A stretch of 6,060 nt of DNA from Nitrospira sp. (GTDB lineage: Bacteria; Nitrospirota; Nitrospiria; Nitrospirales; Nitrospiraceae): the NCBI GenBank assembly GCA_012032965.1, contig JAAUPT010000116.1, positions 1 to 6,060 on the forward strand, read 5' to 3'. Positions 1 to 5,699 of this stretch are shown piece after piece. The first letter of the stretch is position 1. Each line of letters opens with the position of its first letter. Below the pieces are notes generated by a model that saw only the letters and a program-made list of their open reading frames with translations, ran no database searches and was not told the DNA's origin. The position numbers were made by a program, and so were the translations under genes.

Positions 1-914
1 CCTGCGTAAAACAGGAATCCCACAACCTCGCGTGAGCCGTTTGCTGACGGCAGAGGTCCGGTGTCTCCTCCACTGTATGACAAAAAGCAGGTCGGACAGA
101 CCATTGTGCAATTCGTGCAGGCAAGGCACCGCCCTGCCACCTCATCCCATCGCGGATTTTCGTAAGCATCATAGAGAGCTTGCGGCAAGCGTGCGTGATC
201 GAGCCGTCGCACCTGACCACCTGCGCAGGCGTCGATACGCGTCACTGCCTCAGCACTCAGTTGTTCTGAACCCGTAGACAAGGAGAGGTTGGAGAGAAGA
301 TCGCGTCCTGCCTCGCTGCCCGCTTCGACCAACAGCCGGTCGTCCACTTCGGTTAACGCGAGATCGAAGCCTCGCTTGGCACGAGGGCCGGTCTCCATCG
401 ATGCGCAGAAACAAGTTTGTAGTGACCGTGTACAGTTCACAGCAACCACGAAGAGCCCGTCTCGACGGGTCGCGTAGTAGGGATCCCGATACGTCTCGTT
501 CAGGAAAATCTGGTCTTGAATCACCAGCCCGGCGAGATCACAGGCTCGGGCCCCGATGACAGCCACCTTTTCCGGTTGAGGGAGCGTTGGGCTCGTGGTG
601 AATCCATCCTTGCTCCGCTTGATCTGTAAGAGCGGCTCACGCGGCGCGAAGACGAACGGCTTCAGCGATTGCGGTCCATGCACGACACCGAAGATTTCCT
701 GTGAGCCGGTCTGTTCCAGCCGGTAGCGACCCGGTTCCTGTTGATCACGCCAGCCGATCGGGAGCTCCGACACCGAGCTGATCGTCTCCCAGACAACGGA
801 TCCTTCTCGCACGATGGGCCCGACCACTCGATACCCCTTCGCGCTCAAGGTATCGAGCAACCGTTGGAGATCGGCTGCCGGTAGGACGGCACAGGTTTCT
901 GAGGTAGTCGTCAT
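1..914 (-). CDS. hydB: HydB-like 4Fe-4S subunit of sulfhydrogenase / group 3b [NiFe] hydrogenase; partial, one frameshift
   Basis: Reading from ATG at 914 gives 277 continuous codons, then one slip, then an open frame to the window edge, so the C-terminus lies outside. The family is the cytoplasmic beta subunit that carries 4Fe-4S clusters and passes electrons between the NAD(P)-binding subunit and the hydrogenase module. Seen here: VAVIGARACDLAGL (about 117-130), CTRSLQTCFCAS (161-172), RWDEVAGRCLACTNC (255-269), and the cluster motif C-x2-C-x2-C-x3-CP at 263-274. After residue F277 the frame runs into meaningless sequence. Dropping one base from the A5 run at 82-86 (plus strand) restores CHTVEETPDLC and then WDSCFTQ, as expected for the family. 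GAGG lies 11 bases before the ATG. The gene follows the small-protein cluster after a 188-base gap and is probably first in a hyd operon. The related AsrA sulfite reductase subunit is the main alternative. The family call is firm; the exact hydrogenase group is inferred. Confidence 0.85.
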   Translation of the reverse strand, partial: MTTTSETCAVLPAADLQRLLDTLSAKGYRVVGPIVREGSVVWETISSVSELPIGWRDQQEPGRYRLEQTGSQEIFGVVHGPQSLKPFVFAPREPLLQIKRSKDGFTTSPTLPQPEKVAVIGARACDLAGLVIQDQIFLNETYRDPYYATRRDGLFVVAVNCTRSLQTCFCASMETGPRAKRGFDLALTEVDDRLLVEAGSEAGRDLLSNLSLSTGSEQLSAEAVTRIDACAGGQVRRLDHARLPQALYDAYENPRWDEVAGRCLACTNCTMVCPTCFLSYSGGDTGPLPSANGSREVVGFLFYA

Positions 915-1102
915 AATACGAATTCCCTCGTCGCGCTCCAACATGCTGGACTGTCGTTTCACTCACCATGCTAAGGGTTCGTCCTGGCTCTTGCAAGACA
1001 AGGCTCATCACCTCTGAGCGGCACCTTTCATGAGTCGGTATGGACGATAACTCAGAATCCTTTGCGTCTAGTTATCCGGACATGACTCGCAGCTCGGACT
1101 CT

Positions 1103-1354
1103 CTACGCCTTGCATTCGAGACCGACGATTTCCCGCTCAGCCTCCAGCCAATCATCAAGCGCATAACCCTGTCGGTGTCCACGCTCGGCATAGAGTTCAT
1201 AGGCGCGATCGGTGATGCGAGCTTGTCTGTCATCAGGAGGCGAAACGGGTTGGCTACGGACCGGTTCCTTCTGGAGCACATCAGGCTCCGGGCTTTGAAT
1301 AGGTTCAGAACGTTTCTCCCTGCGGGGCTCTTTCGCGACGAGTGGTTGCCTCAT
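1103..1354 (-). CDS. DUF2934 small protein
   Basis: This 83-residue protein has a charged, proline-rich and probably disordered N-terminal half (1-45) followed by a DUF2934 domain at about 47-76. The domain is recognised by ITDRAYELYAERG and then GYALDDWLEAE. The family is common in soil and environmental bacteria and has no established function. An in-frame start exists further upstream at 1417, but ATG 1354 is chosen because AAGGAGA sits seven bases before it, an almost ideal ribosome site. The start lies 22 bases after the stop of the 62-residue gene upstream, so the two are probably cotranscribed. The frame is intact, unlike several neighbours. Identification of the domain is firm; the role is unknown. 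Confidence 0.85.
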   Translation of the reverse strand: MRQPLVAKEPRREKRSEPIQSPEPDVLQKEPVRSQPVSPPDDRQARITDRAYELYAERGHRQGYALDDWLEAEREIVGLECKA

Positions 1355-1376
1355 CTTATTTCTCCTTTCTTGATCG

Positions 1377-1565
1377 CTACACGGGGGAGTTGCACGCGGT
1401 CGCGCTCGACACTGCATAGAGGCCAGGACCTTTCATCGTTAGTCGGACTTGTCCCGTTCGGCTCATACGATCCAACTCACAAAACACCTGGTTCCAGGTC
1501 AGATCGGGACATTCAAGGACCACTTCTTCGAGCTGGCCACCGGGGGAACGAATGATGACTTTCAT
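1377..1565 (-). CDS. conserved small protein of unknown function (62 aa), intact member of a local pair
   Basis: This is a 62-residue soluble protein starting MKVIIRSPGG, with a central LEEVVLECPDLTWNQVF and then RTGQVRLTM. It has no signal peptide, membrane segment or known catalytic motif. A strong site, GGAGGAAGG, lies a few bases before ATG 1565. It is followed after 22 bases by the DUF2934 gene, which suggests an operon. The broken gene at 1991-2267 is a diverged relative: LDEMVNLCPE aligns with LEEVVLECPD, and REVCVSL aligns with GQVRLTM without gaps once the broken copy is repaired. I recognise the general type from Nitrospira-like genomes but know no function for it. Intact frame, good ribosome site and paralogy support a real gene. 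Confidence 0.8.
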   Translation of the reverse strand: MKVIIRSPGGQLEEVVLECPDLTWNQVFCELDRMSRTGQVRLTMKGPGLYAVSSATACNSPV

Positions 1566-1672
1566 GATGCGCCTTCCTCCTCTCTCATTGGGTCAAAAGA
1601 CAACTTTTGCTCTCCAGGAACAGAAAGGCACCACGCCAGCGGGAGGTGAATCCACGTGCTCACCAGGTCGCG

Positions 1673-1915
1673 TCATCTTGAACCCTGGTAGGGATCGTCA
1701 AAGATGGTCCCACACTCCAGACATCGAACCTTGCCGGTCCGTTTGCCGCCTCTGGTCAGGATGTTATCAATGAGCCGTTGGTGCGTGCAGCAAACGTTCG
1801 AGGTAGTCCCGCTGGATTTCCGACCGGTTTCCTGAATCATGTGGGTTTCCATAGACACCTCCGCTTCTTCGAGCGTCGAATATTCGTCTCCTAGCACTTG
1901 TTGAGATTCGTCCAT
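1673..1915 (-). CDS. small putative zinc-ribbon protein
   Basis: The product has 80 residues, with an acidic N-terminus (1-30) and a C-terminal segment carrying VCCTHQRLID (41-50) and KVRCLECGTIFDDP (62-75). The cysteines at 42-43, a histidine at 45 and the CxxC at 65-68 form a plausible four-ligand zinc site; metal binding is inferred from this pattern. GGAG lies eight bases before ATG 1915. A second candidate start is ATG 1852 (residue 22), which has GGAGG only five bases upstream and would keep the whole zinc segment. It lies between the two related small genes, 75 bases after the broken one and 107 bases before the intact one. A nucleic-acid or regulatory role is possible but not shown. 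Confidence 0.75.
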   Translation of the reverse strand: MDESQQVLGDEYSTLEEAEVSMETHMIQETGRKSSGTTSNVCCTHQRLIDNILTRGGKRTGKVRCLECGTIFDDPYQGSR

Positions 1916-1990
1916 CGAGGATACTCCAGCCTGATATTTCGTGAGACCGAGTGAGGGCTGACTTCTAGCACAATCCCCACTTTGGCAGAC

Positions 1991-2005
1991 CTAGGGATTC
2001 CCTAG
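1991..2005. repeat. 15-base palindrome over the stop of the broken small gene
   Basis: CTAGGGA-T-TCCCTAG is a perfect 7+1+7 inverted repeat and contains the TAG stop of the upstream reading frame. The loop is too tight for a terminator hairpin and no T-run follows. It sits about 75 bases upstream of the zinc-ribbon start, so an operator is possible. A repeat of this length could also occur by chance in 6 kb. Confidence 0.3.
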
Positions 2006-2267
2006 CCCAGTGCGACTATTTAAAGGAGCTGGTGCCGCAGAGGAAGCCCCGACCGGAACGGCGCGATGGGCGTGCACCCAATACGTCCCCTCGCCATCCA
2101 ACGACACACACACTTCCCTAGCTCGGACCAAGTATTCGACGCGCGAAACACATGGCCCGCGGGACCTCCGGACAGAGGTTCACCATCTCATCCAGGGAAC
2201 AATCGGAGTCAAGCTGCTCTATCATACGTTGCACGTGCACAATGATCGCCGCGAATACCAATACCAT
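1991..2267 (-). pseudogene. frameshifted relative of the 62-aa small protein
   Basis: Reading from ATG 2267 gives MVLVFAAIIVHVQRMIEQL, then LDEMVNLCPEVPRAMCFAR, after which the frame hits a stop near 2120. In another frame the same strand gives VEYLVRAREVCVSLDGEG and TYWVHAHRAVPVG, ending at the stop at 1991-1993. Joining the two at the CGCGC run (2140-2144), as if one GC dinucleotide had been lost, gives a 92-residue protein that aligns without gaps to the core of the intact gene at 1377-1565. Its tail is Ala/Pro-rich. The ribosome site is weak (GGGG about seven bases before the ATG); ATG 2225 is an alternative start with none. Either a genuine broken gene or an assembly indel. That it is coding is supported by the paralogy rather than by a known family. 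Confidence 0.6.
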
Positions 2268-2458
2268 GGCACACCCCGTTCTTTATGAAGTCCACGTTCC
2301 ATGCGACGAATCATAGGTGAAAGTATCGCAGAGGAATACTAGGCGTGTACCTAGGCGCGAGAAGAATTAGTACGGGAACGAATGTACTGAACCAGGCGAG
2401 GAGCGAGCGATGGAGCTGTTCAGAGACTCGCCAAGCCCTCGATGATGGTTGGAGGGAG

Positions 2459-2692
2459 TCAGAGCGAGAGATTCTGAACCGAGCTCGACTGTGGCGGTGA
2501 AAGACCTGGGCCAAGGGGTGCATCTCCGTCCCCCTTGACGCACACGAACGGTTCCAATCGGGCCAGCTTCCGCGCCAACTTCTTGACCCCCTTCTTCGTT
2601 TCCAGGGTATCGAACTCGCCGATGGTCCTGGCTCGTTCAGTAAAGATCACCCAGTGCCCGATGTTCCAGGAGCGGTTTGAGCACCCCGGCAA
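2459..2692 (-). CDS. unidentified short reading frame overlapping the prs remnant
   Basis: The frame is open from 2692 to the stop at 2459, but its first ~17 codons overlap the prs remnant in another frame, so the true start is unclear. TTG 2692 and a GTG near 2653 are candidates, and neither has a convincing ribosome site. The part outside the overlap (VIFTERARTIGEFDTLE, then KKLARKLARLEPFVCVK) looks protein-like and its codons mostly end in G or C, like the real genes here. The Pro/Ser-rich end probably runs past any natural domain. It may be the tail of a truncated or frameshifted gene. I do not recognise the family. Confidence 0.3.
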   Translation of the reverse strand: MPGCSNRSWNIGHWVIFTERARTIGEFDTLETKKGVKKLARKLARLEPFVCVKGDGDAPLGPGLSPPQSSSVQNLSL

Positions 2693-2963
2693 TGGCTGAG
2701 GCGATCGAAATAACCTGTAAGCCGGGCCAATTCTTTGGTACGCCAGCGACGGTATCGATGATCACAATCTTCTTCACCGCTTCGTACGCCAACTTCTGGC
2801 GAGCTCCTGGAAGCAACGGCCCGTGTGTGTCGACGTCGTCAGTTCTGGATGAGCACCTGCCTTGAAAAGTGTCTCAATGCCGGACGTAAGAGTGCCCCCG
2901 CCGAGAGCATGTCATCTACTCTGTACTTCGTCACGCCTTTACGCACACCAGTGACTCCAGCCT
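2637..2963 (-). pseudogene. prs: 5'-truncated, frameshifted PRPP synthetase-like remnant
   Basis: Ribose-phosphate pyrophosphokinase makes PRPP from ribose 5-phosphate and ATP. Only the C-terminal third is visible. The PRPP-binding motif appears as VDDMLSAG (from 2919), and after one missing G in the G5 run at 2895-2899 it continues GTLTSGIETLFKAGAHPEL. A second slip in a CA/GT repeat (about 2820-2830) leads to THGPLLPGARQKL. The next stretch runs KKIVIIDTVAGVP, then LQVISIASAIAGVLKPLL, and ends ALGDLY followed by TGA at 2637-2639, where the family normally ends. Upstream, TAG and then the end of the porin are reached at once, so the catalytic N-terminal two thirds are gone. The start coordinate is approximate. 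Assignment rests on the motif order; the copy cannot be functional. Confidence 0.7.
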
Positions 2964-2978
2964 AGCCACCTTCCGCAA

Positions 2979-4441
2979 CTACCTCAATGCTGTCGAATGA
3001 AATCCTAGAATGGCAACACTTTTTTTCATGTCCTGTCGCAATCTAACCAGGTCATACTTCAAGAGAAAATTAATCCTGAAACCCTCTCCCAGCACATCGT
3101 TCTTGTTGACTCGTTGTCCCCACAGTAATCCTCCACCGATCGTAATTCCTTCCGCGGGACTATACATAAGGTTGCAATCGAGATACTGCGTTCTCTTGTA
3201 GGTATCGGCAGAAGAAGTTTCTGTTGTATTGACTTGAAGAAACCCATAGGTCACGGTTGAACGCCATTCATCATTCCAGAAATGTTGAATGGCGGCATAG
3301 CCTCCGTACGTCGGCTGGACTTTGAGGAATCCCGACGAGTCATAACCTGCATCAAGATTGAGGTTCTTAGGATCGATAAGGTACCGAGAGATCCCCTCAC
3401 CGTAGACGGCCTGAAATACGATATTATCTCTCCCCCATAGTCTGACCAAGCCCGATGCCATCACCCCGTATCCGAACACATGGTCCGACTGGCCGGAACT
3501 CGTCATACCACCGACTGAACGAAACAGTCCCGCGGTGTTGAAGTGGTAGTCATCGGTTTCATACCGATACCGGACCACAAAATCAGGAAGAGGGCTGGTC
3601 GATGAAACAGTCTGGGCCGTTACGGGATTAATCGAGGGGATGCCTGAAGCAGGTTGCTCCGCTGAAACAGAGATGGTCTGTCCTGTGGCCAAACGGTGCG
3701 TATATCGCACCTGCGGATTGAACTGGAAAATCCAGGAGTTCGGACCGTTGAAGTCCGCGGTTTCAGGGATCACATCCGAATCGTGGAAGGTCGTCCAAGA
3801 TTGTCCGACCAAAATGTTTCTTAACTGCGCGTAGAAGTGCCGTAGACGAAGCTCGGCACTATTTCCTGGGCCGACAAAGTCAATCTCGATATACGTGCGC
3901 AAGACATCCCATTGGGTATCGGTCCGCGATTCCAGGGTGAGGCGAGAGGCTCGTGCGGCCATATTGTAATTTGAGTTATCTAGGTTTGGGGTTGGTATCG
4001 ACTCGGGCCTCAACTGGTTGATGTTGCCGAGCTGGCTAAAATCATAAATCGCATCAGTCCTAATATACCCCCCTACCCGCATCGTGGTGTGAGAACCAGG
4101 AATGCGGAAAAATCCACGAAGGGCTGGATCAAACGGAGCATTGTCCAGTCGAGCATCCGCGTAGGCATCTTCGGTTACCAGCCCGCGTTCCCGATCGATG
4201 GCAGGAACGACCGTGTTGGTTCCCGATGAGAGCGGCTCAGCAGGCTTCGATTCTTTTTCTTGATGTCCATGACTGATTGCTCCAGCTGCCTGACCTTCGC
4301 CTTCAACGCCTCTATCTCCGACTGTTGAGTTGATGGTTCAGGACCTTGACCCTCATCGCCAGGCACCTGACCCAATGCCGAAGCCAAAACATACGTCGTG
4401 GTTAAGGCGATGATAATCGTCTGTACGATCATCAATTCCAT
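2979..4441 (-). CDS. DcaP-like outer-membrane porin, split by a one-base slip
   Basis: Two overlapping frames form one 487-residue porin. Frame 1 starts at ATG 4441 with a hydrophobic signal segment (TIIIALTTTYVLASALG, 8-24) and a short coiled coil (SEIEALKAKVRQLEQSV, 41-57). Frame 2 continues from about residue 64 and includes GFFRIPGSHTTMRVGGYIRT (110-129), the conserved entrance to DcaP-type barrels, then amphipathic beta strands such as LRLRHFYAQLRNILVGQSWT. The frames join if one T is added to T5 at 4254-4258 (A5 to A6 in the coding strand). DcaP porins are trimers taking up small, often anionic, solutes; the substrate here is unknown. The annotated end (stop at 2979) gives a non-aromatic tail ending TALR. 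Removing one T at 3020-3026 would instead end the protein in LPF at 3005, as porins usually do. GGAG lies 11 bases before ATG 4441; ATG 4432 is an alternative. Confidence 0.85.
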
Positions 4442-4509
4442 GGAGAGCGGCTCTCCATTCCGGCGCAGTAGCCCTGCCCCATGGCCACTTCTTCCCGCTC
4501 CCTGTTCAT
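4432..4509 (-). CDS. possible 25-codon leader ORF upstream of the porin
   Basis: ATG 4509 is preceded, after three bases, by AAGAGGAG (4513-4520), the strongest ribosome site near the porin. The frame encodes MNREREEVAMGQGYCAG followed by MESRSPWN and stops with TGA at 4432-4434. The A of that TGA is the A of ATG 4432, the second possible porin start, an arrangement typical of translational coupling. The product has no known motif. It may be a leader peptide coupled to porin synthesis. Alternatively, ATG 4509 is the original porin start and a further indel separates it from the signal segment. The predicted peptide alone is weak evidence. Confidence 0.35.
   Translation of the reverse strand: MNREREEVAMGQGYCAGMESRSPWN
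4441..4457. promoter_or_regulatory. hairpin covering the porin ribosome site
   Basis: TGGAGAG-CGG-CTCTCCA is a perfect 7-base-pair inverted repeat with a three-base loop. On the porin mRNA the 5' arm holds the GGAGAG ribosome site and the 3' arm ends on the first base of ATG 4441. Folding would hide the site, and ribosomes crossing the short upstream ORF would open it. The structure is seen in the sequence; the regulatory role is inferred. Confidence 0.4.
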
Positions 4510-4805
4510 TGGACTCCTCTTACGAACAGAAAAGGCTGTCAGGGATCTCCCATGATGATCCACTCTGGCCCTTGGCACCTCGTACCCCGGACAACCGTCT
4601 GGACCCAGCCATGTCCACCGCATGCAAGCACAGGATGTCTGGCTGCTAGATGGCGCCAACCCCATCATGCCTCACAGCCGAGACATCTCCCTCTCCACGC
4701 CAGTAGCGAGGGAGCTGACCGGGTGGAGGCTTGGGCTAATCGTGAGGACGGGGTCAGACCTCAACCCCTTTGCGAGCCCCCAGTCCCACCCCTAGACTTC
4801 CGCAC
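4510..4805. other. no gene recognised; porin upstream region with a GGGGT/ACCCC inverted repeat
   Basis: No minus-strand frame here has a recognisable protein, and the plus-strand frames are rich in Pro, His and Arg, as expected of chance antisense translation. The stretch holds GGGGTCAGACCTCAACCCC at 4750-4768, a 5-bp inverted repeat (GGGGT/ACCCC) lying about 40 bases from the transposase remnant. It could be left from the element's end. The porin promoter should also lie here, but I could not place -10 and -35 boxes with confidence. Confidence 0.4.
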
Positions 4806-4928
4806 CTATCCGAAGGCGCGGTGGAGATCGCACGGCACCTGTTGGCGCAATCTGTACTAGCAGGCGTGTGCGAGTTTATGCGCCACGGCGCTCAGCGCCA
4901 CCAGGAGATGCGTTCGTGCCTGTTTGCG
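4806..4928 (-). mobile_element. decayed C-terminal tail of an IS110-like transposase
   Basis: On the minus strand one frame reads RKQARTHLLVALSAVAHKLA, then HAC, a TAG stop, YRLRQQVPCDLHRAFG, and a final TAG at 4806-4808. This resembles the last ~40 residues of IS110-family transposases (LL-A-KLA then YYxxRDQVPFD). The internal TAG stands where a tyrosine would be expected, and another TAG at 4929-4931 precedes the segment. The DEDD catalytic domain is absent, so this is a dead fragment. It lies about 50 bases downstream of where the capA reading stops resembling its family, suggesting that insertion or deletion at this element truncated capA. The family is assigned from memory of the motif. 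Confidence 0.45.
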
Positions 4929-4978
4929 CTAACCCGCACTGTTCATGAACGCTTCTGCTGCAATTGCGGATTCACTGC

Positions 4979-5101
4979 GGCGGCGAGCATGGCAGGAAGG
5001 ATATCGCTCCACACAGCTTCGGGATGTATGGAACGATTCTGGATAACATACTGATCCTCTAGCCGTCCGAGCAGCACATCACCGGTCAGTGCGATGTTCA
5101 T
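4979..5101 (-). pseudogene. 5' fragment of a CapA-like (PGA_cap) protein
   Basis: ATG 5101 opens MNIALTGDVLLGRLEDQYVI and continues through SIHPEAVWSDILPAMLAA, the N-terminal signature of CapA-type proteins (metallophosphatase-like fold, named after poly-gamma-glutamate capsule synthesis). The family normally continues DLRLINLECVIS and runs for over 300 residues. Here the match ends at about residue 41 and the open frame stops at 4943-4945 after twelve or so unrelated codons. Sequence downstream resembles a transposase tail, so loss of the 3' part looks like a rearrangement rather than a single indel. The start has no good ribosome site (GGAGAGAG is about 18 bases away). The gene follows the PH-domain gene in the same orientation, 146 bases after its stop. 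Not functional as it stands. Confidence 0.7.
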
Positions 5102-5247
5102 CGTTGCAACACCAAATTGGTCTCTCTCCAAACTCAACAGGTCAGATGCAAGGAGGTCACGACCCTTTGAGTCGCTCTGAGCCTGTCGCATACAGCACCC
5201 GATCATGTACTCGCCGGCTCTGAATTCTTTGCCGTTCGATGATGCTT

Positions 5248-5699
5248 CTAAGCCAGAGCCTGGATACGAATTTTCACTTCTTCAGGATCGCACACTCCCC
5301 GCAATGAGAGTACTCGATCCGAGCTCCGCGAATGAATGACCAGCGTGCCGATTCCAAAGAACTGCGCGACGACGCCTTGCCGTATCGTCACTTCGCGGAC
5401 ATCACTCAGGAGAATGGATTGGATCACGCGTCTCGTATAGCCGTTGCGCACCATGATCTGATCCCTCGTGAGTTCGTAGTGCGCCCAGCGCCGCAGGACT
5501 GCGGCGCTGGCAAGCAGGATCCCGGCCCCGATCACCCACATCTCCCATCCACCCACACCAAATCTATGAAGCAGCGCCGCACGTAGGGCGGAGAGGCGCT
5601 CATGAGGTAGAGCCAACTGAACTGGGCCCAGGAGGGAAACGCCTCCCAGACCACTGGTGACTCCGGCTCCTGCTTTTCCATGAGTTGCTGTGTCGTCAT
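5248..5699 (-). CDS. membrane protein with bacterial PH domain (bPH2), one frameshift
   Basis: Reading from ATG 5699 gives ESPVVWEAFPSWAQFSWLYL and MSA, then drops out of frame; the second frame gives LSALRAALLHRFGVGGWEMW and the rest. Adding one C at the CC of 5595-5596 joins them into a 150-residue protein. Two membrane helices follow the VWE-x-PSW motif (about 24-44 and 52-72). A C-terminal bPH2 domain starts near HYELTRDQIMVRNGY and includes IQSILLSDVREVTIRQG, FFGIGTLVIHS and CDPEEVKIRIQ. The layout matches small YdbS/DUF304-type membrane proteins, whose function is not well defined. ATG 5681 is an alternative start; neither start has a strong ribosome site. It precedes the capA fragment on the same strand. 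The domain call is firm; whether the gene is truly broken is open. Confidence 0.8.

Noticed and set aside
745..1011. Minus-strand frame of 88 codons overlapping the start of hydB
   Set aside because: It lies mostly inside hydB in another frame, is Arg-rich and has no family signature; hydB is clearly the real gene there.
1040..1555. Plus-strand open frame of 171 codons, the longest on that strand
   Set aside because: It is antisense to the DUF2934 and 62-residue genes, which have strong ribosome sites and recognisable content; its own translation shows no motif.
2010..2288. Plus-strand frame of 92 codons beginning at GTG with an AGGAG-like stretch nearby
   Set aside because: The AGGAG lies inside rather than before the frame, and the opposite strand encodes the relative of the 62-residue protein.
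2310..2315. TATGAT on the minus strand as a -10 box for the small-protein cluster
   Set aside because: No acceptable -35 sequence at 16-18 bases, so the match alone is not evidence of a promoter.
2311..2523. Minus-strand frame of 70 codons after the unidentified reading frame
   Set aside because: No motif, no ribosome site and low-complexity Arg/Ser/Leu content; treated as chance.
4552..5054. Two overlapping plus-strand frames across the gene-free stretch and transposase remnant
   Set aside because: Composition rich in Pro, His, Arg and Cys fits antisense translation; the minus strand explains the right half better.
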